Shown here: piece by piece, positions 1 to 9,088 of the stretch
How positions within the stretch are numbered: the stretch's first letter is position 1
Layout of the letters: the number at the start of each line of letters is the position of its first letter
From: Shewanella gelidii
GTDB taxonomy: Bacteria; Pseudomonadota; Gammaproteobacteria; Enterobacterales; Shewanellaceae
Assembly: GCF_014647855.1 (NCBI RefSeq)
Contig: NZ_BMPZ01000001.1
Coordinates: 682,001-746,000 of the forward strand
Direction: 5' to 3'
DNA length: 64,000 bases
The notes under the pieces: model-generated
Told to the model about the DNA's origin: nothing
What the model saw: the letters and a program-made list of their open reading frames with translations, nothing else
Databases searched by the model: none
Program-made: the position numbers and the translations under genes

Positions 1-544
1 CATTGAATCGATAGACTTCATAACCATCGATTTTCTGTTTCAGCGCCATAACCAAATCCGCATCGCCATTTAAGTACCGAGCCTCAATAGCATAAGTCAC
101 AACGACCGACTTAACCCCATCACGGGATTTCACCGTGTTCACAGATTGAAACTCCGGATCTTCAATCGAAATCAATGGTCCTAGCTTTTTCAATGAATTC
201 ATCATGGTTAAAAAGTCGTACTCTGAGATACTGACGAGCGTCTCAGGAGCCATGTATGACTTCATCACATCAGCATCCCATTTCGAAATTTCAGGGATAG
301 CTTGACGCATATAGGGCTTGGCTGTCTCATCATAATTTGCCGCTTGATACCCTGCCCAAATTCTCACACCAACAAAAAGCAAAATTGCGGCCACGACCAT
401 AATCGTTACCATTTTCACGTTTTTGACTTTTCCGGTTTCAGGATCGAGACCAAACCCCATACTCAAACGCTGGCTGGCACTTGGTTTTGGGCCAATATCC
501 TTACGTGCTTGGTAGTTTTTGTTCTTTTTGCTTTTGTTCGCCAT
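1..544 (-). CDS. Hypothetical membrane-anchored protein (partial, C-terminus outside window)
   Basis: The gene starts at 544 (ATG with AAGGTAAA upstream) and runs off the left edge, so only the first 181 residues are visible. The N-terminus is very basic and lysine-rich (residues 1-20). One hydrophobic segment at about 44-66 is followed by a soluble domain that should lie in the periplasm. The visible part shows no enzyme motif and I do not recognise the family. It lies 18 bp from the acetyltransferase gene on the same strand, so the two could be co-transcribed. The reading frame is open throughout and the start context is good. Confidence 0.75.
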   Translation of the reverse strand, partial: MANKSKKNKNYQARKDIGPKPSASQRLSMGFGLDPETGKVKNVKMVTIMVVAAILLFVGVRIWAGYQAANYDETAKPYMRQAIPEISKWDADVMKSYMAPETLVSISEYDFLTMMNSLKKLGPLISIEDPEFQSVNTVKSRDGVKSVVVTYAIEARYLNGDADLVMALKQKIDGYEVYRFN

Positions 545-562
545 AGTTTACCTTGCTGTTTT

Positions 563-1045
563 TTAGAGCCACTTATACATGACCAATGCATCGACATAAC
601 CAAGACTTGGGTGTTCAAATGCTTTGGGCAATTGTCCAACAGTTTGAAATCCTAATTTATGCCATAATCGCACGGCTCCGGTATTTGTAGAAGCAACAAA
701 ATTGAATTGCATCGCTTTATATCCCAACTCTTTTGCAATAACTTGGGAATGCTCACACATTGCCGTCGCTAAACCTTTACCTTGATAGTCTTGAGCAACC
801 ATATAGCCGCAATTACAAACATGAGCTCCCGGACCAGAGTGATTTGTTTTCAAGTAGTAAGTGCCTACAACTTGACTACCTTCCACTGCAACAAAGGTTT
901 TTCGGGGTGTATCTAGCCAAATTTGTAAAGCAAGTTGCTCATCGGTATTGGTCGAGAATGCATAGGTGTCTCCAGCCTCAGCGACCTCCCGAAATATTGG
1001 CCAGATGAACTGAAAATCAGCTTGGGTTGCTTCACGAATAATCAC
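563..1045 (-). CDS. GNAT family N-acetyltransferase
   Basis: This is a 160-aa GNAT-fold acetyltransferase, which would move an acetyl group from acetyl-CoA to an amine. The acetyl-CoA loop is visible as GYMVAQDYQGKGLATAM (Q-x-x-G-x-G/A pattern). It is followed by the helix and strand that end in GAVRLWHKLGF, typical of motif B. I chose the GTG at 1045 because AAGGAG lies 6 bases upstream; the longer reading from 1075 (TTG) has no such site. The substrate cannot be read from the sequence. The gene sits just upstream of the partial membrane protein on the same strand. Confidence 0.85.
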   Translation of the reverse strand: MIIREATQADFQFIWPIFREVAEAGDTYAFSTNTDEQLALQIWLDTPRKTFVAVEGSQVVGTYYLKTNHSGPGAHVCNCGYMVAQDYQGKGLATAMCEHSQVIAKELGYKAMQFNFVASTNTGAVRLWHKLGFQTVGQLPKAFEHPSLGYVDALVMYKWL

Positions 1046-1575
1046 TAACCACTCCTTGAAAATGCTTTCGGTCAAACCACAGTATTGAGCATATCACAGC
1101 GGCAAAAAAGAGACGTATTTGCGCCCAAAAATCTTGATTAACGATAAGCAAACAAAAAGGAACGACAGTGCGCGATATGCGGTTTTAAATAAACCAATGG
1201 TGAATGGCTGGAGTGAAGCACTCCATTAATCAACATGACGCTTCGGTGAGTAGCGCTGGTTTAGCATTAATAAATGGAGAGCCTGCGAGTGCTAGACTGC
1301 ACCCATAGCAATGAATACTGCCATCGATATGATATCTATTTTGAACGCCCGCATTCGTGAGCGGTTTGCGTTGACTTTTTAGTCGTCTTTTGTTGCCAAA
1401 GTACTCTAACGAGACGTTTAAACCTAAAAATTCAATGGAGAATGCTAATGCAATAAGCCAAGCATATTGCATATCAACTTGAACCTCACATTTTCAATTT
1501 TGTTGATACCTGCAATGCATCTGGAGTGACATCAAAAACAGCAGCGAGTGCTTTAAAATGATGCTGACAAAATCG
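1046..1575. other. Intergenic region, possible interspersed repeat remnant
   Basis: No gene is supported here. There is a small hairpin at 1209-1225 (TGGAGTG / CACTCCA, loop AAG). An 80-codon open frame on the minus strand (1230-1472) has no ribosome binding site, and its C-terminal half, rich in Cys, Gly and Ala, reads like a translated intergenic repeat. I cannot confirm that without a genome search. Confidence 0.4.
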
Positions 1576-2454
1576 CTATGTTTGTAATGCTTGAGCGCGC
1601 TGAGTTGTATACTTGGCATAGAGCATGAGTAAAGCGACGCCAATATACATCGTTAAACCGTACACACCTGCAACGATAGCATAGCCCGGTTGTTGCATAA
1701 TACTCAGTGCCACCAGCATGGCCATCGTCGAGTTTTGAACTCCAATTTCTATCGCTAAAGTCAAGCCGTCTCGCTGTTGAAGGCCGCCAAACTTAGCCAG
1801 CAACAACCCAATCACAATTGAGATTAAGTTAAGCCCAAGACAAGCAACAACAACATCAGAGAAAGAGTTTTGCAGCACTTCAAGTTCTTGTGCGACCACG
1901 CCAATCACAAGTAGGACTAAAAATACCAAAGCTAAACCTCTAAATATGGGTTCAACCTTCACCGCCCAATAGCGAGCAAGATGACGAACCACCATGCCAC
2001 ACAATACTGGCAACAGCGTAAAGACAAACAATTTCAGCGAAATAGATAACAAAGAATATTGCTGGGATGCGTGCTCAACAAAAAATACGGTCGCTAAATA
2101 GATGATAAATGGCGCCGTCACGATACACGCTAAGGTACCAACCGCTGTAAGGCTCACTGACAAGGCCAAATTTGCTTTCGCTAAATGACTGAGCACGTTG
2201 GACATACTGCCACCAGGACACGCGGCGAGTACCATGACGCCCATGGCTAGCTCAACCGGCAATTGCAGACCTAAACAGATTAAAAAGCCCAATAAGGGTA
2301 AGCAAACTAACTGACCAAACAAGCCCAGTATCACTGAGCGTGGCGCCTGCCAAACCCGCAAAAAGTCAAAACTAGTTAGACTTAATCCCATACCAAACAT
2401 AATAAAAGCCAGTGCAATAGGTAGAAGTAATTCAGTCAGAATTGAACCGCTCAT
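1576..2454 (-). CDS. Bile acid:sodium symporter (BASS) family transporter
   Basis: This is a 292-aa integral membrane protein with about nine to ten hydrophobic segments and the BASS hallmark ACPGGSMSNV near residues 78-87, plus a second conserved region NSTMAMLV. Family members import organic anions (bile acids, pyruvate, pantoate, other carboxylates) with sodium. The start at 2454 has AAGGAG 7 bases upstream. The gene lies 57 bp downstream of the class II aldolase gene on the same strand, with a LysR gene divergent from the pair. The likely job is therefore uptake of the carboxylate that the aldolase pathway uses, but the substrate is unknown. Confidence 0.88.
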   Translation of the reverse strand: MSGSILTELLLPIALAFIMFGMGLSLTSFDFLRVWQAPRSVILGLFGQLVCLPLLGFLICLGLQLPVELAMGVMVLAACPGGSMSNVLSHLAKANLALSVSLTAVGTLACIVTAPFIIYLATVFFVEHASQQYSLLSISLKLFVFTLLPVLCGMVVRHLARYWAVKVEPIFRGLALVFLVLLVIGVVAQELEVLQNSFSDVVVACLGLNLISIVIGLLLAKFGGLQQRDGLTLAIEIGVQNSTMAMLVALSIMQQPGYAIVAGVYGLTMYIGVALLMLYAKYTTQRAQALQT

Positions 2455-2511
2455 CTCCTTTCTCCTTACCCATAACTCACACTGACGACAGTTTGATTTC
2501 GTTGTCCAAAT

Positions 2512-3315
2512 TTAATCAAGAAAACTTGGATCTTTAGCCAGAACCACCTGAAACATGGGTTGAAAGTTACCCCAAGTTACCATTTCAGAAGCATTCACTT
2601 CGCGGGTATGCATAGCAATTTCATGGGAAATCGTTTTTAGTGAACCCGCTGCTTGTGCCAATAGCTGACTCTGACAGCAACTATCCATCATGACAAAGTT
2701 CGCAGCCGCAGCATCAACACTTTTCCCGACGGTTAGCAAACCATGATTTTGCAAGATCACAGCTGTATGCTCCGCCAGCGCCGCAGCTATCATGTCTCCC
2801 TCCGATAGCTCAGCAACGACGCCAGTAAAGGTATCAAAGACACTGTGATTGTCGTAGAACATACAAGCATCTTGCGAAATAGGTTGCAACGGCAGACCTA
2901 AGGCAGAAAATGCTCGACCATAGGTTGTATGCGCATGGGCCACCGCATTGACATCTGGCCGGGCTTGATGAATCCGTGAATGAATCGCGAAAGCGGCATT
3001 ATTAATGGCGTGCTGACCCTCAACAATCTTGCCTTGATGATCAACTCGGACTAGGTCTGAAGCCTTGATGAGTGAAAAATGAATTGCTAAAGGATTCACC
3101 CAGAATGTTTCCGGCTCAATACAGTCCCTCAATGTAATATGGCCCGCAAGGCCTTCATCAAAGCCAGCATGGGCAAACACTCGAAATGCAGCAGCTAACC
3201 TTTGCTTTTCATACTGACGCTGCTGGAGTGGGTCAGAAAACACCGGCGGCATCGGAACCGAGTGCTGTTCGCTGCCAATCGTCATTTTTTTAATTTGCTC
3301 ATCAACACTCAACAT
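2512..3315 (-). CDS. Class II aldolase/adducin family protein
   Basis: A 267-aa class II aldolase/adducin-fold protein. The metal-binding region reads AHAHTTYGRAFSALG, with a further conserved HGLLTVG stretch (VILQNHGLLTVG). Family members are metal-dependent aldolases, epimerases or decarboxylases such as fuculose-phosphate aldolase; the N-terminal extension and LxWVNP-like FWVNP are common in the adducin-like bacterial branch. I chose the ATG at 3315 because AAGGTGAT lies just upstream; a longer start at 3354 has no such site. It precedes the BASS transporter in the same direction. The exact substrate cannot be assigned. Confidence 0.85.
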   Translation of the reverse strand: MLSVDEQIKKMTIGSEQHSVPMPPVFSDPLQQRQYEKQRLAAAFRVFAHAGFDEGLAGHITLRDCIEPETFWVNPLAIHFSLIKASDLVRVDHQGKIVEGQHAINNAAFAIHSRIHQARPDVNAVAHAHTTYGRAFSALGLPLQPISQDACMFYDNHSVFDTFTGVVAELSEGDMIAAALAEHTAVILQNHGLLTVGKSVDAAAANFVMMDSCCQSQLLAQAAGSLKTISHEIAMHTREVNASEMVTWGNFQPMFQVVLAKDPSFLD

Positions 3316-3411
3316 CAAGATCACCTTTTTAATATTTTTGCGACATTGACCCATAAGTTATCGAGGAATAGAATTAGTACAAATGATATTGATTTATAAA
3401 AAAGTATAAAT

Positions 3412-4332
3412 ATGCTGCATAGTAAGATCGATCTGAACTTGTTTTTAGTATTGGCCACTGTCTATCAAGAGGGCTCAATTACTGCTGCTGCACATCGCCT
3501 TCACCTGACTCAGCCAGCCATCAGCCATGCATTATCACGATTGCGTAAAAAATATGATGATCCGCTATTTATTCGACAGGGTCGAAAAATGATTCCATCG
3601 GCACTCTGTCAGCAAATGCTGCCAGATGTCGTCGCAGCACTACAGCTTTTGAATGGCACATTTACGTTGCCAGCAGAGTTTGACATGACGAAGCAACAAA
3701 GAACGGTCAAGATGGGCATGCGGGATATTTTAGAAACCACGTTCTTCCCACAATTAGTCACTGATTTACAAACAAATACTCCAAACATTGCCATCAACAG
3801 CTTTCAGGTCAACACCCAAGATTTCGATCAAGCATTGATGCAGCAGGATGTCGATATGATTATTGACGTGCTAACACCGACACAACAAGAGATCCGCTCC
3901 CAGCTCATCTGTAATGAAGGCTTTTCTCTCGTGTGTCGGACAAACCATCCGATCTTGAACGATCTTAGCCTTACAAGCTACGCATCGGCTACCCATGCAC
4001 TCGCCGCGCAGAAAGGGGCGAAAGTTAATATCGTTGATATGGCTTTAGCACAACATCAAATCTCGCGAAATATCGCACTGCAGTGTGAACACTATATCGC
4101 TGCTGTGAGTGTCATAACCCGTTGCGATATGATCATGACACTCCCCAATACTTATGCGCACTTCTTGCAAGGAAAGTTCCCCATAGCCATTGCCCCCTTA
4201 CCTTTTGAGGTTCCCCCGTTACCCATCCATCTCTATTGGCATCAACGCGCCGAACTGGATCCAATTAATAACTGGTTACGAGAAAAAATAATCAATATTG
4301 CAAAGGAGCGATTTGGCTCCCCCGATGCATAG
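3412..4332 (+). CDS. LysR family transcriptional regulator
   Basis: A 306-aa LysR-type regulator. The N-terminal winged helix-turn-helix is clear (residues about 8-66: DLNLFLVLATVYQEGSITAA followed by LTQPAISHALSRLRKKYDDP LF), and a periplasmic-binding-protein-like effector domain follows. It is divergent from the aldolase/BASS pair, with only 96 bp between the two starts, the usual arrangement for a LysR protein that controls the neighbouring operon and itself. The sequence around the start has no strong ribosome binding site. The effector is unknown; a carboxylate carried by the transporter is a reasonable guess. Confidence 0.9.
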   Translation: MLHSKIDLNLFLVLATVYQEGSITAAAHRLHLTQPAISHALSRLRKKYDDPLFIRQGRKMIPSALCQQMLPDVVAALQLLNGTFTLPAEFDMTKQQRTVKMGMRDILETTFFPQLVTDLQTNTPNIAINSFQVNTQDFDQALMQQDVDMIIDVLTPTQQEIRSQLICNEGFSLVCRTNHPILNDLSLTSYASATHALAAQKGAKVNIVDMALAQHQISRNIALQCEHYIAAVSVITRCDMIMTLPNTYAHFLQGKFPIAIAPLPFEVPPLPIHLYWHQRAELDPINNWLREKIINIAKERFGSPDA

Positions 4333-4450
4333 GCAAATGAATACTCAACTCGCAACGAGAATTCTTAGAATTGGTGCTTATGGGTAGACAGTTTATACAA
4401 CACAGGTACAATTCACCGGCTTGCAACCCATCAATGACGAAGGCAAATCC

Positions 4451-4729
4451 ATGGCAAAAACGGCAGCTGCACTGCATATTTTGGTAAAACACAAAACACT
4501 TGCAGAAGACCTCATTCAACAGCTTAACAAAGGTGCGAAATTCGACATGCTAGCCAAGAAACATTCAACCTGCCCTTCAGGAAAGAAAGGGGGCAGCCTT
4601 GGCGAATTTAAGAAAGGGCAGATGGTGCCAGCATTCGATAAAGTTTGCTTTACTGGTGAGCTTATTACACCACACTTAGTCAAAACTAAATTCGGCTGGC
4701 ATGTCATCAAAGTGTTATACCGAACCTAA
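4451..4729 (+). CDS. ppiC: Peptidyl-prolyl cis-trans isomerase, parvulin type
   Basis: A 92-aa single-domain parvulin that catalyses cis-trans isomerisation of prolyl bonds. It is nearly the same length as E. coli PpiC (93 aa) and shares [13 protein letters not shown] at the N-terminus, then [19 protein letters not shown] and [10 protein letters not shown], and ends in [12 protein letters not shown]. There is no signal peptide, so it acts in the cytoplasm. The ATG at 4451 is preceded by GAAGGC; the reading frame also extends upstream to 4421, but the homology starts at 4451. Confidence 0.95.
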   Translation: MAKTAAALHILVKHKTLAEDLIQQLNKGAKFDMLAKKHSTCPSGKKGGSLGEFKKGQMVPAFDKVCFTGELITPHLVKTKFGWHVIKVLYRT

Positions 4730-4830
4730 AATTTACGCCGCATTTCAAGCAGAGCGCGCCGAGCAAAGCACACGGTTCAAGGTGTGTTTGCTGGTCGATG
4801 TGCTCTTCTCTCAAGCTGTAGCGAAACCTT

Positions 4831-4962
4831 CTAAGCTTCAGCTTGTTCGACGATATACGCAAACAGGGTTTCGACGGATTCAGACTCCATATAATCGGAA
4901 ACATCCTGAATCACTAACCACAGCGCATATGCCAAAACGATATTTCTAATCACGCGTAGCAT
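4831..4962 (-). CDS. Candidate small protein, 43 aa
   Basis: A short open frame in the 4730-5284 gap reads ATG at 4962 to TAG at 4831. The N-terminal half is hydrophobic (VIRNIVLAYALWLVIQ) and the C-terminal half is acidic (residues 20-43, with YMESESVETLF and EQAEA). That composition looks like a one-pass small membrane protein. No ribosome binding site is obvious and I know no family for it. The rest of the gap (4963-5284) shows no supported gene; a 123-codon plus-strand frame from 5129 overlaps the next gene antisense and was not accepted. Confidence 0.35.
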   Translation of the reverse strand: MLRVIRNIVLAYALWLVIQDVSDYMESESVETLFAYIVEQAEA

Positions 4963-5284
4963 CTTGCAAATACTCGATATGTGGTGGCTATTTTATGTAC
5001 AATATAGATCAGATTTTTGTCAAAAAAAACTGTCAATATAATGCCGTTTTCGCGTCAAATTCCCTTCTTAAATCATAGTGATACAGAGTGTCGCAAAAAT
5101 GTTTTCGCATCATTAGGTTAGGCAGGGCATGCCACGAAAAAGCCTTAAAATTGACACAGAAATTACGGCTTTACCCAAGGCTGCAGCAACCTCTAAAGTG
5201 CTAAACGCGAATAATTCAGTGGGTATTGCTCTAACGGTGAACACCGACAGAGCGTGGGAAAACAAGCGGCATAATCACCACTAT

Positions 5285-6031
5285 TTAGCGGTATTTTTTA
5301 TAGATACGTTCAATGGTTCCGTCTTTCAACAACTTTTTAATCGCCTGATTAAACCGAGGAACGGCCTCTTGTTTATTGGGGTGAAAACGAATCATCATGT
5401 CCAATACATGATAAGGCTTTCCTACGGTGAGCTGGTCAGCGAGCTGCTGCTTTTGAATCTCATACTGGGCAAAATCTTTATTGATAAGCACTTGTGCTAA
5501 ACGCTCAGCCAATAATAGTTGAACCAGCTTATTTTCATTTTCAAAAGGAAGCGCCCGAATACGACCATCTTCGAAATACGGTGAATACTTTGGGTAATAG
5601 TATCCATTCACCACACCAATCGATTGACCTAACAGGTCCTCCGGTGAGTCAACGGGAGTATAGTGATTCTTATTAAACAAAATGATTTCTTCTGCCACTG
5701 TATATGGAATGCTATAAATCCCTGGCACTGAAGACACACCTCGATAGGCCGGATTGGTCATCGGCTCAATATCGACTTCGCCAGCTTCAAATTGATGAAG
5801 CGCCCGCTTAAATGGCACTCTGATATACTCAAAATGGTCACCAGTTTCTTGCGCTATCGCACCAAAAATATCTCGAATTGTTCCACTTTTTGTGTCGCCT
5901 TGGGCAAAAAAATAAGGTGGAAAAGAACCGGTATGCAGCATCACTCGAAACGTTTCAGCGACACATTGCGATGAAAAAAATGAAACCATCATCAAAATAA
6001 CTGTAATCGGTCTCAATACGACTGTTTTCAT
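5285..6031 (-). CDS. Periplasmic amino-acid-type substrate-binding protein (SBP_bac_3-like)
   Basis: A 248-aa protein with a signal peptide (residues 1-25, cleavage after CVA) and the fold of extracellular solute-binding proteins family 3. Visible signs are GSFPPYFF near the N-terminus, the central DLLGQSIGVVNGYYYP segment, and the C-terminal FNQAIKKLLKDGTIERIYKKY typical of this family. No ABC permease or ATPase genes are nearby, so it may be an orphan binding protein, as is common in Shewanella and Vibrio, rather than part of a local transporter. The start has AGGGGA upstream. Confidence 0.85.
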   Translation of the reverse strand: MKTVVLRPITVILMMVSFFSSQCVAETFRVMLHTGSFPPYFFAQGDTKSGTIRDIFGAIAQETGDHFEYIRVPFKRALHQFEAGEVDIEPMTNPAYRGVSSVPGIYSIPYTVAEEIILFNKNHYTPVDSPEDLLGQSIGVVNGYYYPKYSPYFEDGRIRALPFENENKLVQLLLAERLAQVLINKDFAQYEIQKQQLADQLTVGKPYHVLDMMIRFHPNKQEAVPRFNQAIKKLLKDGTIERIYKKYR

Positions 6032-6354
6032 TTCACATCCCCTAGGGATTCGCTAACGAGCATTGTTCATTCAATCATAGCAACTTCCCGCAATGCCCTA
6101 CAAACTTGAACTCAAAATAAAAACAAGCCTTTATCGTTTCAAATGAATCATTTCAAATGAACCAATTCAAAAAAGCCAACATATCGCGAGTAATCAATCA
6201 TGCTCTATGCAACACCGCGAGACCTTCGGCTAGCTTGCCATTCGATCGTAATGAGAATAGTTTAACTGCATTGGAGTGCATCAAGGTTGCAGCCTCTCTC
6301 CAAAACAAACGGGTTGATACACGCCACAGTTCTGCATGCAAAGGAAAATATTCT
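6032..6354. other. Intergenic region with a short direct repeat
   Basis: This gap separates two divergent genes. It holds a direct repeat of TTTCAAATGAA at 6137-6147 and 6151-6161 (14-bp period, partly inverted within itself), which could be a regulator site for the VOC gene. The reading frame of that gene extends back to 6157, but without a matching start signal. Nothing else is seen. Confidence 0.35.
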
Positions 6355-6738
6355 ATGTTTAGTCATATTATGGTTGGGACAGATGATGTCCAAGTTTCGA
6401 AAGCGTTTTACGATGCGGTATTAGGCACTCTAGGAATTAAACCCGGAATGATCGACGAGCAAGGTCGTTGCTTCTACATGGATCAAGCCGGCATATTTGC
6501 TGTAACCCCACCGCTAAATGGGCAGACAAGCACCTGTGGCAATGGCTCAACGATAGGCTTTAGTGCGCAAAGCCCTGAGCAAGTTGACGCTTGGCATGCT
6601 GCTGGTGTCCAACATGGTGGCACGACGTGCGAGGCCCCCCCAGGCATTCGTCAAGCGGGCGTTGGTCCTTTATATCTTGCATATTTACGTGATCCTTTCG
6701 GCAACAAAATTTGCGCTTTGCACCGTGTGCAAGCTTAA
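6355..6738 (+). CDS. VOC (glyoxalase/dioxygenase superfamily) protein
   Basis: A 127-aa single vicinal-oxygen-chelate domain. It starts FSHIMVGTDDVQVSKAFYDA, the typical first beta-alpha unit with an early His ligand, and ends YLAYLRDPFGNKICALH, the usual RDPxGN close of the fold. Family members include glyoxalase I, dioxygenases and drug-binding proteins. I chose ATG 6355 because AAAGGA precedes it and the domain starts there; the upstream extension shows no homology. The substrate is unknown. Confidence 0.85.
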   Translation: MFSHIMVGTDDVQVSKAFYDAVLGTLGIKPGMIDEQGRCFYMDQAGIFAVTPPLNGQTSTCGNGSTIGFSAQSPEQVDAWHAAGVQHGGTTCEAPPGIRQAGVGPLYLAYLRDPFGNKICALHRVQA

Positions 6739-7131
6739 AGTCAACGCAGCGTTTTGAACATCTAGAGCGCCAAGCCGATGCTTTTTAATCATTAGGTTTG
6801 GCGCTTACCTCGCATCCTCGATATCTCGCAAGCCTACAAATTAACTTATTTTTTATCCGTATTTTATGGCTGCACACTCTGATTTTACTGACCACGGCAA
6901 GTATTCATATTGGCAGACGTTAAAAAGCCGAGTGAATGATTTTTCTGCTCTTCCTGCCGCTCAAACCGTGATGCCCAATTAAAAACCCAGAGTTTGACCA
7001 GCTTTACGCAATACAGCAGGATTTCAGGGGAGGATGAAGAAATGTATTGTCATCGCTTAGCGATCAACATCAATGATGAAACCAGCATCCGTGATTACGC
7101 GATGATCTTGTCATGATTTCAGGGTAGAATC
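6739..7131. other. Intergenic region, no supported gene
   Basis: Two short plus-strand open stretches occur here: 38 codons from the ATG at about 6867, and 23 codons from an ATG near 7042 that is preceded by GGGGAGGATGAAGAA, a strong Shine-Dalgarno-like tract. They are out of continuous frame with each other, so the region may be the debris of a decayed gene. I cannot name it. Confidence 0.3.
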
Positions 7132-8985
7132 GTGCGCTTCAAAATGAGCGGTGTTGAATCAGTCTATCAACAACTTTTTTTGAACTCATCATTCAAAGTC
7201 TGGAACAATACAGATTCTGAAAATCAGCATTTTATTTGGCAGTGTAGGTACAGCAACATGGCAGGCTCGAAAGATCCTTGTTTTATTCAATTTAAGCAAT
7301 CTATCAAAGCCATTTCGCTCCCTAATAAATTCACGTTCCCCTTTTATTATCAGCCGCACCCATTATGCCAAGTCGCGGCCAATGAACTGCAATCCTATTT
7401 ACTGACACAAAATGACTGGCAACATAATTTCGGTTTAACAACGACTGCAAGTGAGCGCACTTCGAGCATTGCTATTGGCAAAATGTTTGGTGTTCTTTTG
7501 GTTCGCAGCCCCCAAGGAGAGATAGGATATTTGGCGGCTTTCTCTGGGAAGCTAGCCGAGCAAAACATCCTCCCCCCGTTTGTGCCACCCGTATTTGATA
7601 TGCTGACTCGCGACAGTTATTTTCAGCAGCAAAGCAAGCCCATTAACCAAATAAACGTCCAAATAGAGCAACTACAGCAAGATCCGCAAGCAATACAAAT
7701 TCAGGCGGAATTAGAGCAGGCAAAATCGCAATCTGCTACGCAAATTAAAGCATTGCAGCAGCAAGGCGTTGAAGCCAAAAAACAACGAAAAGCGCAAAGA
7801 GCCGCAGGTCAAAATCAACTTTCAACGGCAGATTTTACAAAGCTTTCCATCGAATTAAGCCGGCAAAGTGTTCAGTTCAAACAAAAAATTCAACAACTCA
7901 AAGAGCGTTGGCAAACGACAATTTCTTTGCTTGAGGAACAACAACAAAGTTTTGAGCAGCAAATCACCACGTTAAAGCAACAGCGAAGACAATTATCAAA
8001 TGCGCTGCAACGCTACCTTTTTTCTCAATATCGTTTTTTAAATGCCAAACTTGAAACTCAAGATCTCAATGATCTGTTTCAAGATGCTCCTGACCAGCTT
8101 CCGCCTGCTGGAGCTGGTGAGTGCGCGGCGCCAAAACTACTTCAATACGCCTATACCCATGGCTTTACACCATTAGCCATGGCAGAATTTTGGTGGGGTG
8201 CGGCGCCAAAGTCTGATGTGAAGAAACATAAGAATTTCTATCCGGCCTGTCACGGTAAATGCCGGCCTATCTTAGGGCATATGTTACAAGGGCTAGTAGT
8301 GGACGATGATCCACTGCAACAAAACAACGCCGAGACCCTTGCATTACCCGTTATTTATCAAGATGCACATATCGCGATTGTAAATAAGCCACCCGAACTA
8401 CTCTCTGTTGCAGGTAAAGCCATTACCGACTCAGTTCAAACCCGCGTGGCAAAAATGTTCCCAGATGCCACCGGACCGTTAATCGTGCATCGCTTAGATA
8501 TGTCGACTTCAGGACTAATGGTGATTGCGTTGACCAAAGATGCAAATAAACACCTGCAACAGCAATTCATTCGCAGAACCGTTCAGAAACAATACATCGC
8601 CTTGGTCGATGGGGTGCCATCGACGACTGAAGGTGTGATTCAACTGCCTCTACGCGTTGACCTTGATGATCGTCCGAGGCAACTGGTCTGCGAACAGCAT
8701 GGCAAACCCGCAGAAACCTATTGGCGACTAAATCAACAGAGTCATGATCAAAGCCTGCTGGATTTATTCCCCAAAACAGGCCGCACCCATCAACTCCGAG
8801 TCCATTGCGCTCATCATCTAGGGCTCGGTATGGCCATCATCGGCGATGATTTATATGGTACCGCCGCCAAACGGCTCCATCTACACGCAAAAGTGCTTAC
8901 ATTTGCACATCCACACACCCAAGAAATGATGCGTTTTGAAGCTGCCGCCGACTTTGAATCATTGTCAATGAATACAAACGATTGA
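7132..8985 (+). CDS. RluA family pseudouridine synthase with long coiled-coil N-terminal region
   Basis: A 617-aa RNA pseudouridine synthase of the RluA family, which isomerises uridine in rRNA or tRNA. The catalytic domain is in the C-terminal part: LPVIYQDAHIAIVNKPPELL, then the motif VHRLDMSTSGLMV with the catalytic Asp, and later RTHQLRVHCA. The first ~370 residues are unusual: about residues 170-300 are Gln/Glu/Lys-rich and almost certainly a coiled coil. Long versions like this occur in Vibrionales/Alteromonadales, whereas E. coli RluA is 219 aa. The start is GTG at 7132 with AGGGTAG 4-5 bases upstream. Which RNA it modifies is not known. Confidence 0.88.
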   Translation: MRFKMSGVESVYQQLFLNSSFKVWNNTDSENQHFIWQCRYSNMAGSKDPCFIQFKQSIKAISLPNKFTFPFYYQPHPLCQVAANELQSYLLTQNDWQHNFGLTTTASERTSSIAIGKMFGVLLVRSPQGEIGYLAAFSGKLAEQNILPPFVPPVFDMLTRDSYFQQQSKPINQINVQIEQLQQDPQAIQIQAELEQAKSQSATQIKALQQQGVEAKKQRKAQRAAGQNQLSTADFTKLSIELSRQSVQFKQKIQQLKERWQTTISLLEEQQQSFEQQITTLKQQRRQLSNALQRYLFSQYRFLNAKLETQDLNDLFQDAPDQLPPAGAGECAAPKLLQYAYTHGFTPLAMAEFWWGAAPKSDVKKHKNFYPACHGKCRPILGHMLQGLVVDDDPLQQNNAETLALPVIYQDAHIAIVNKPPELLSVAGKAITDSVQTRVAKMFPDATGPLIVHRLDMSTSGLMVIALTKDANKHLQQQFIRRTVQKQYIALVDGVPSTTEGVIQLPLRVDLDDRPRQLVCEQHGKPAETYWRLNQQSHDQSLLDLFPKTGRTHQLRVHCAHHLGLGMAIIGDDLYGTAAKRLHLHAKVLTFAHPHTQEMMRFEAAADFESLSMNTND

Positions 8986-9088
8986 GATTGTAAAATATAC
9001 GTCAGTAAGCACTAGTCAGTTCGGTGCAAAAAGCGCAAAATAGACCACTGAACCTGTTGCTATTTAGTTGTTACAAGAGGTAGGCGGT

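Noticed and set aside
1230..1472. 80-codon minus-strand frame with a Cys/Gly/Ala-rich C-terminal half
   Set aside because: No ribosome binding site; reads like a translated intergenic repeat rather than a protein.
5129..5500. 123-codon plus-strand frame with a purine-rich tract before its ATG
   Set aside because: More than half of it lies antisense to the well-supported periplasmic binding protein gene, and the product resembles nothing.
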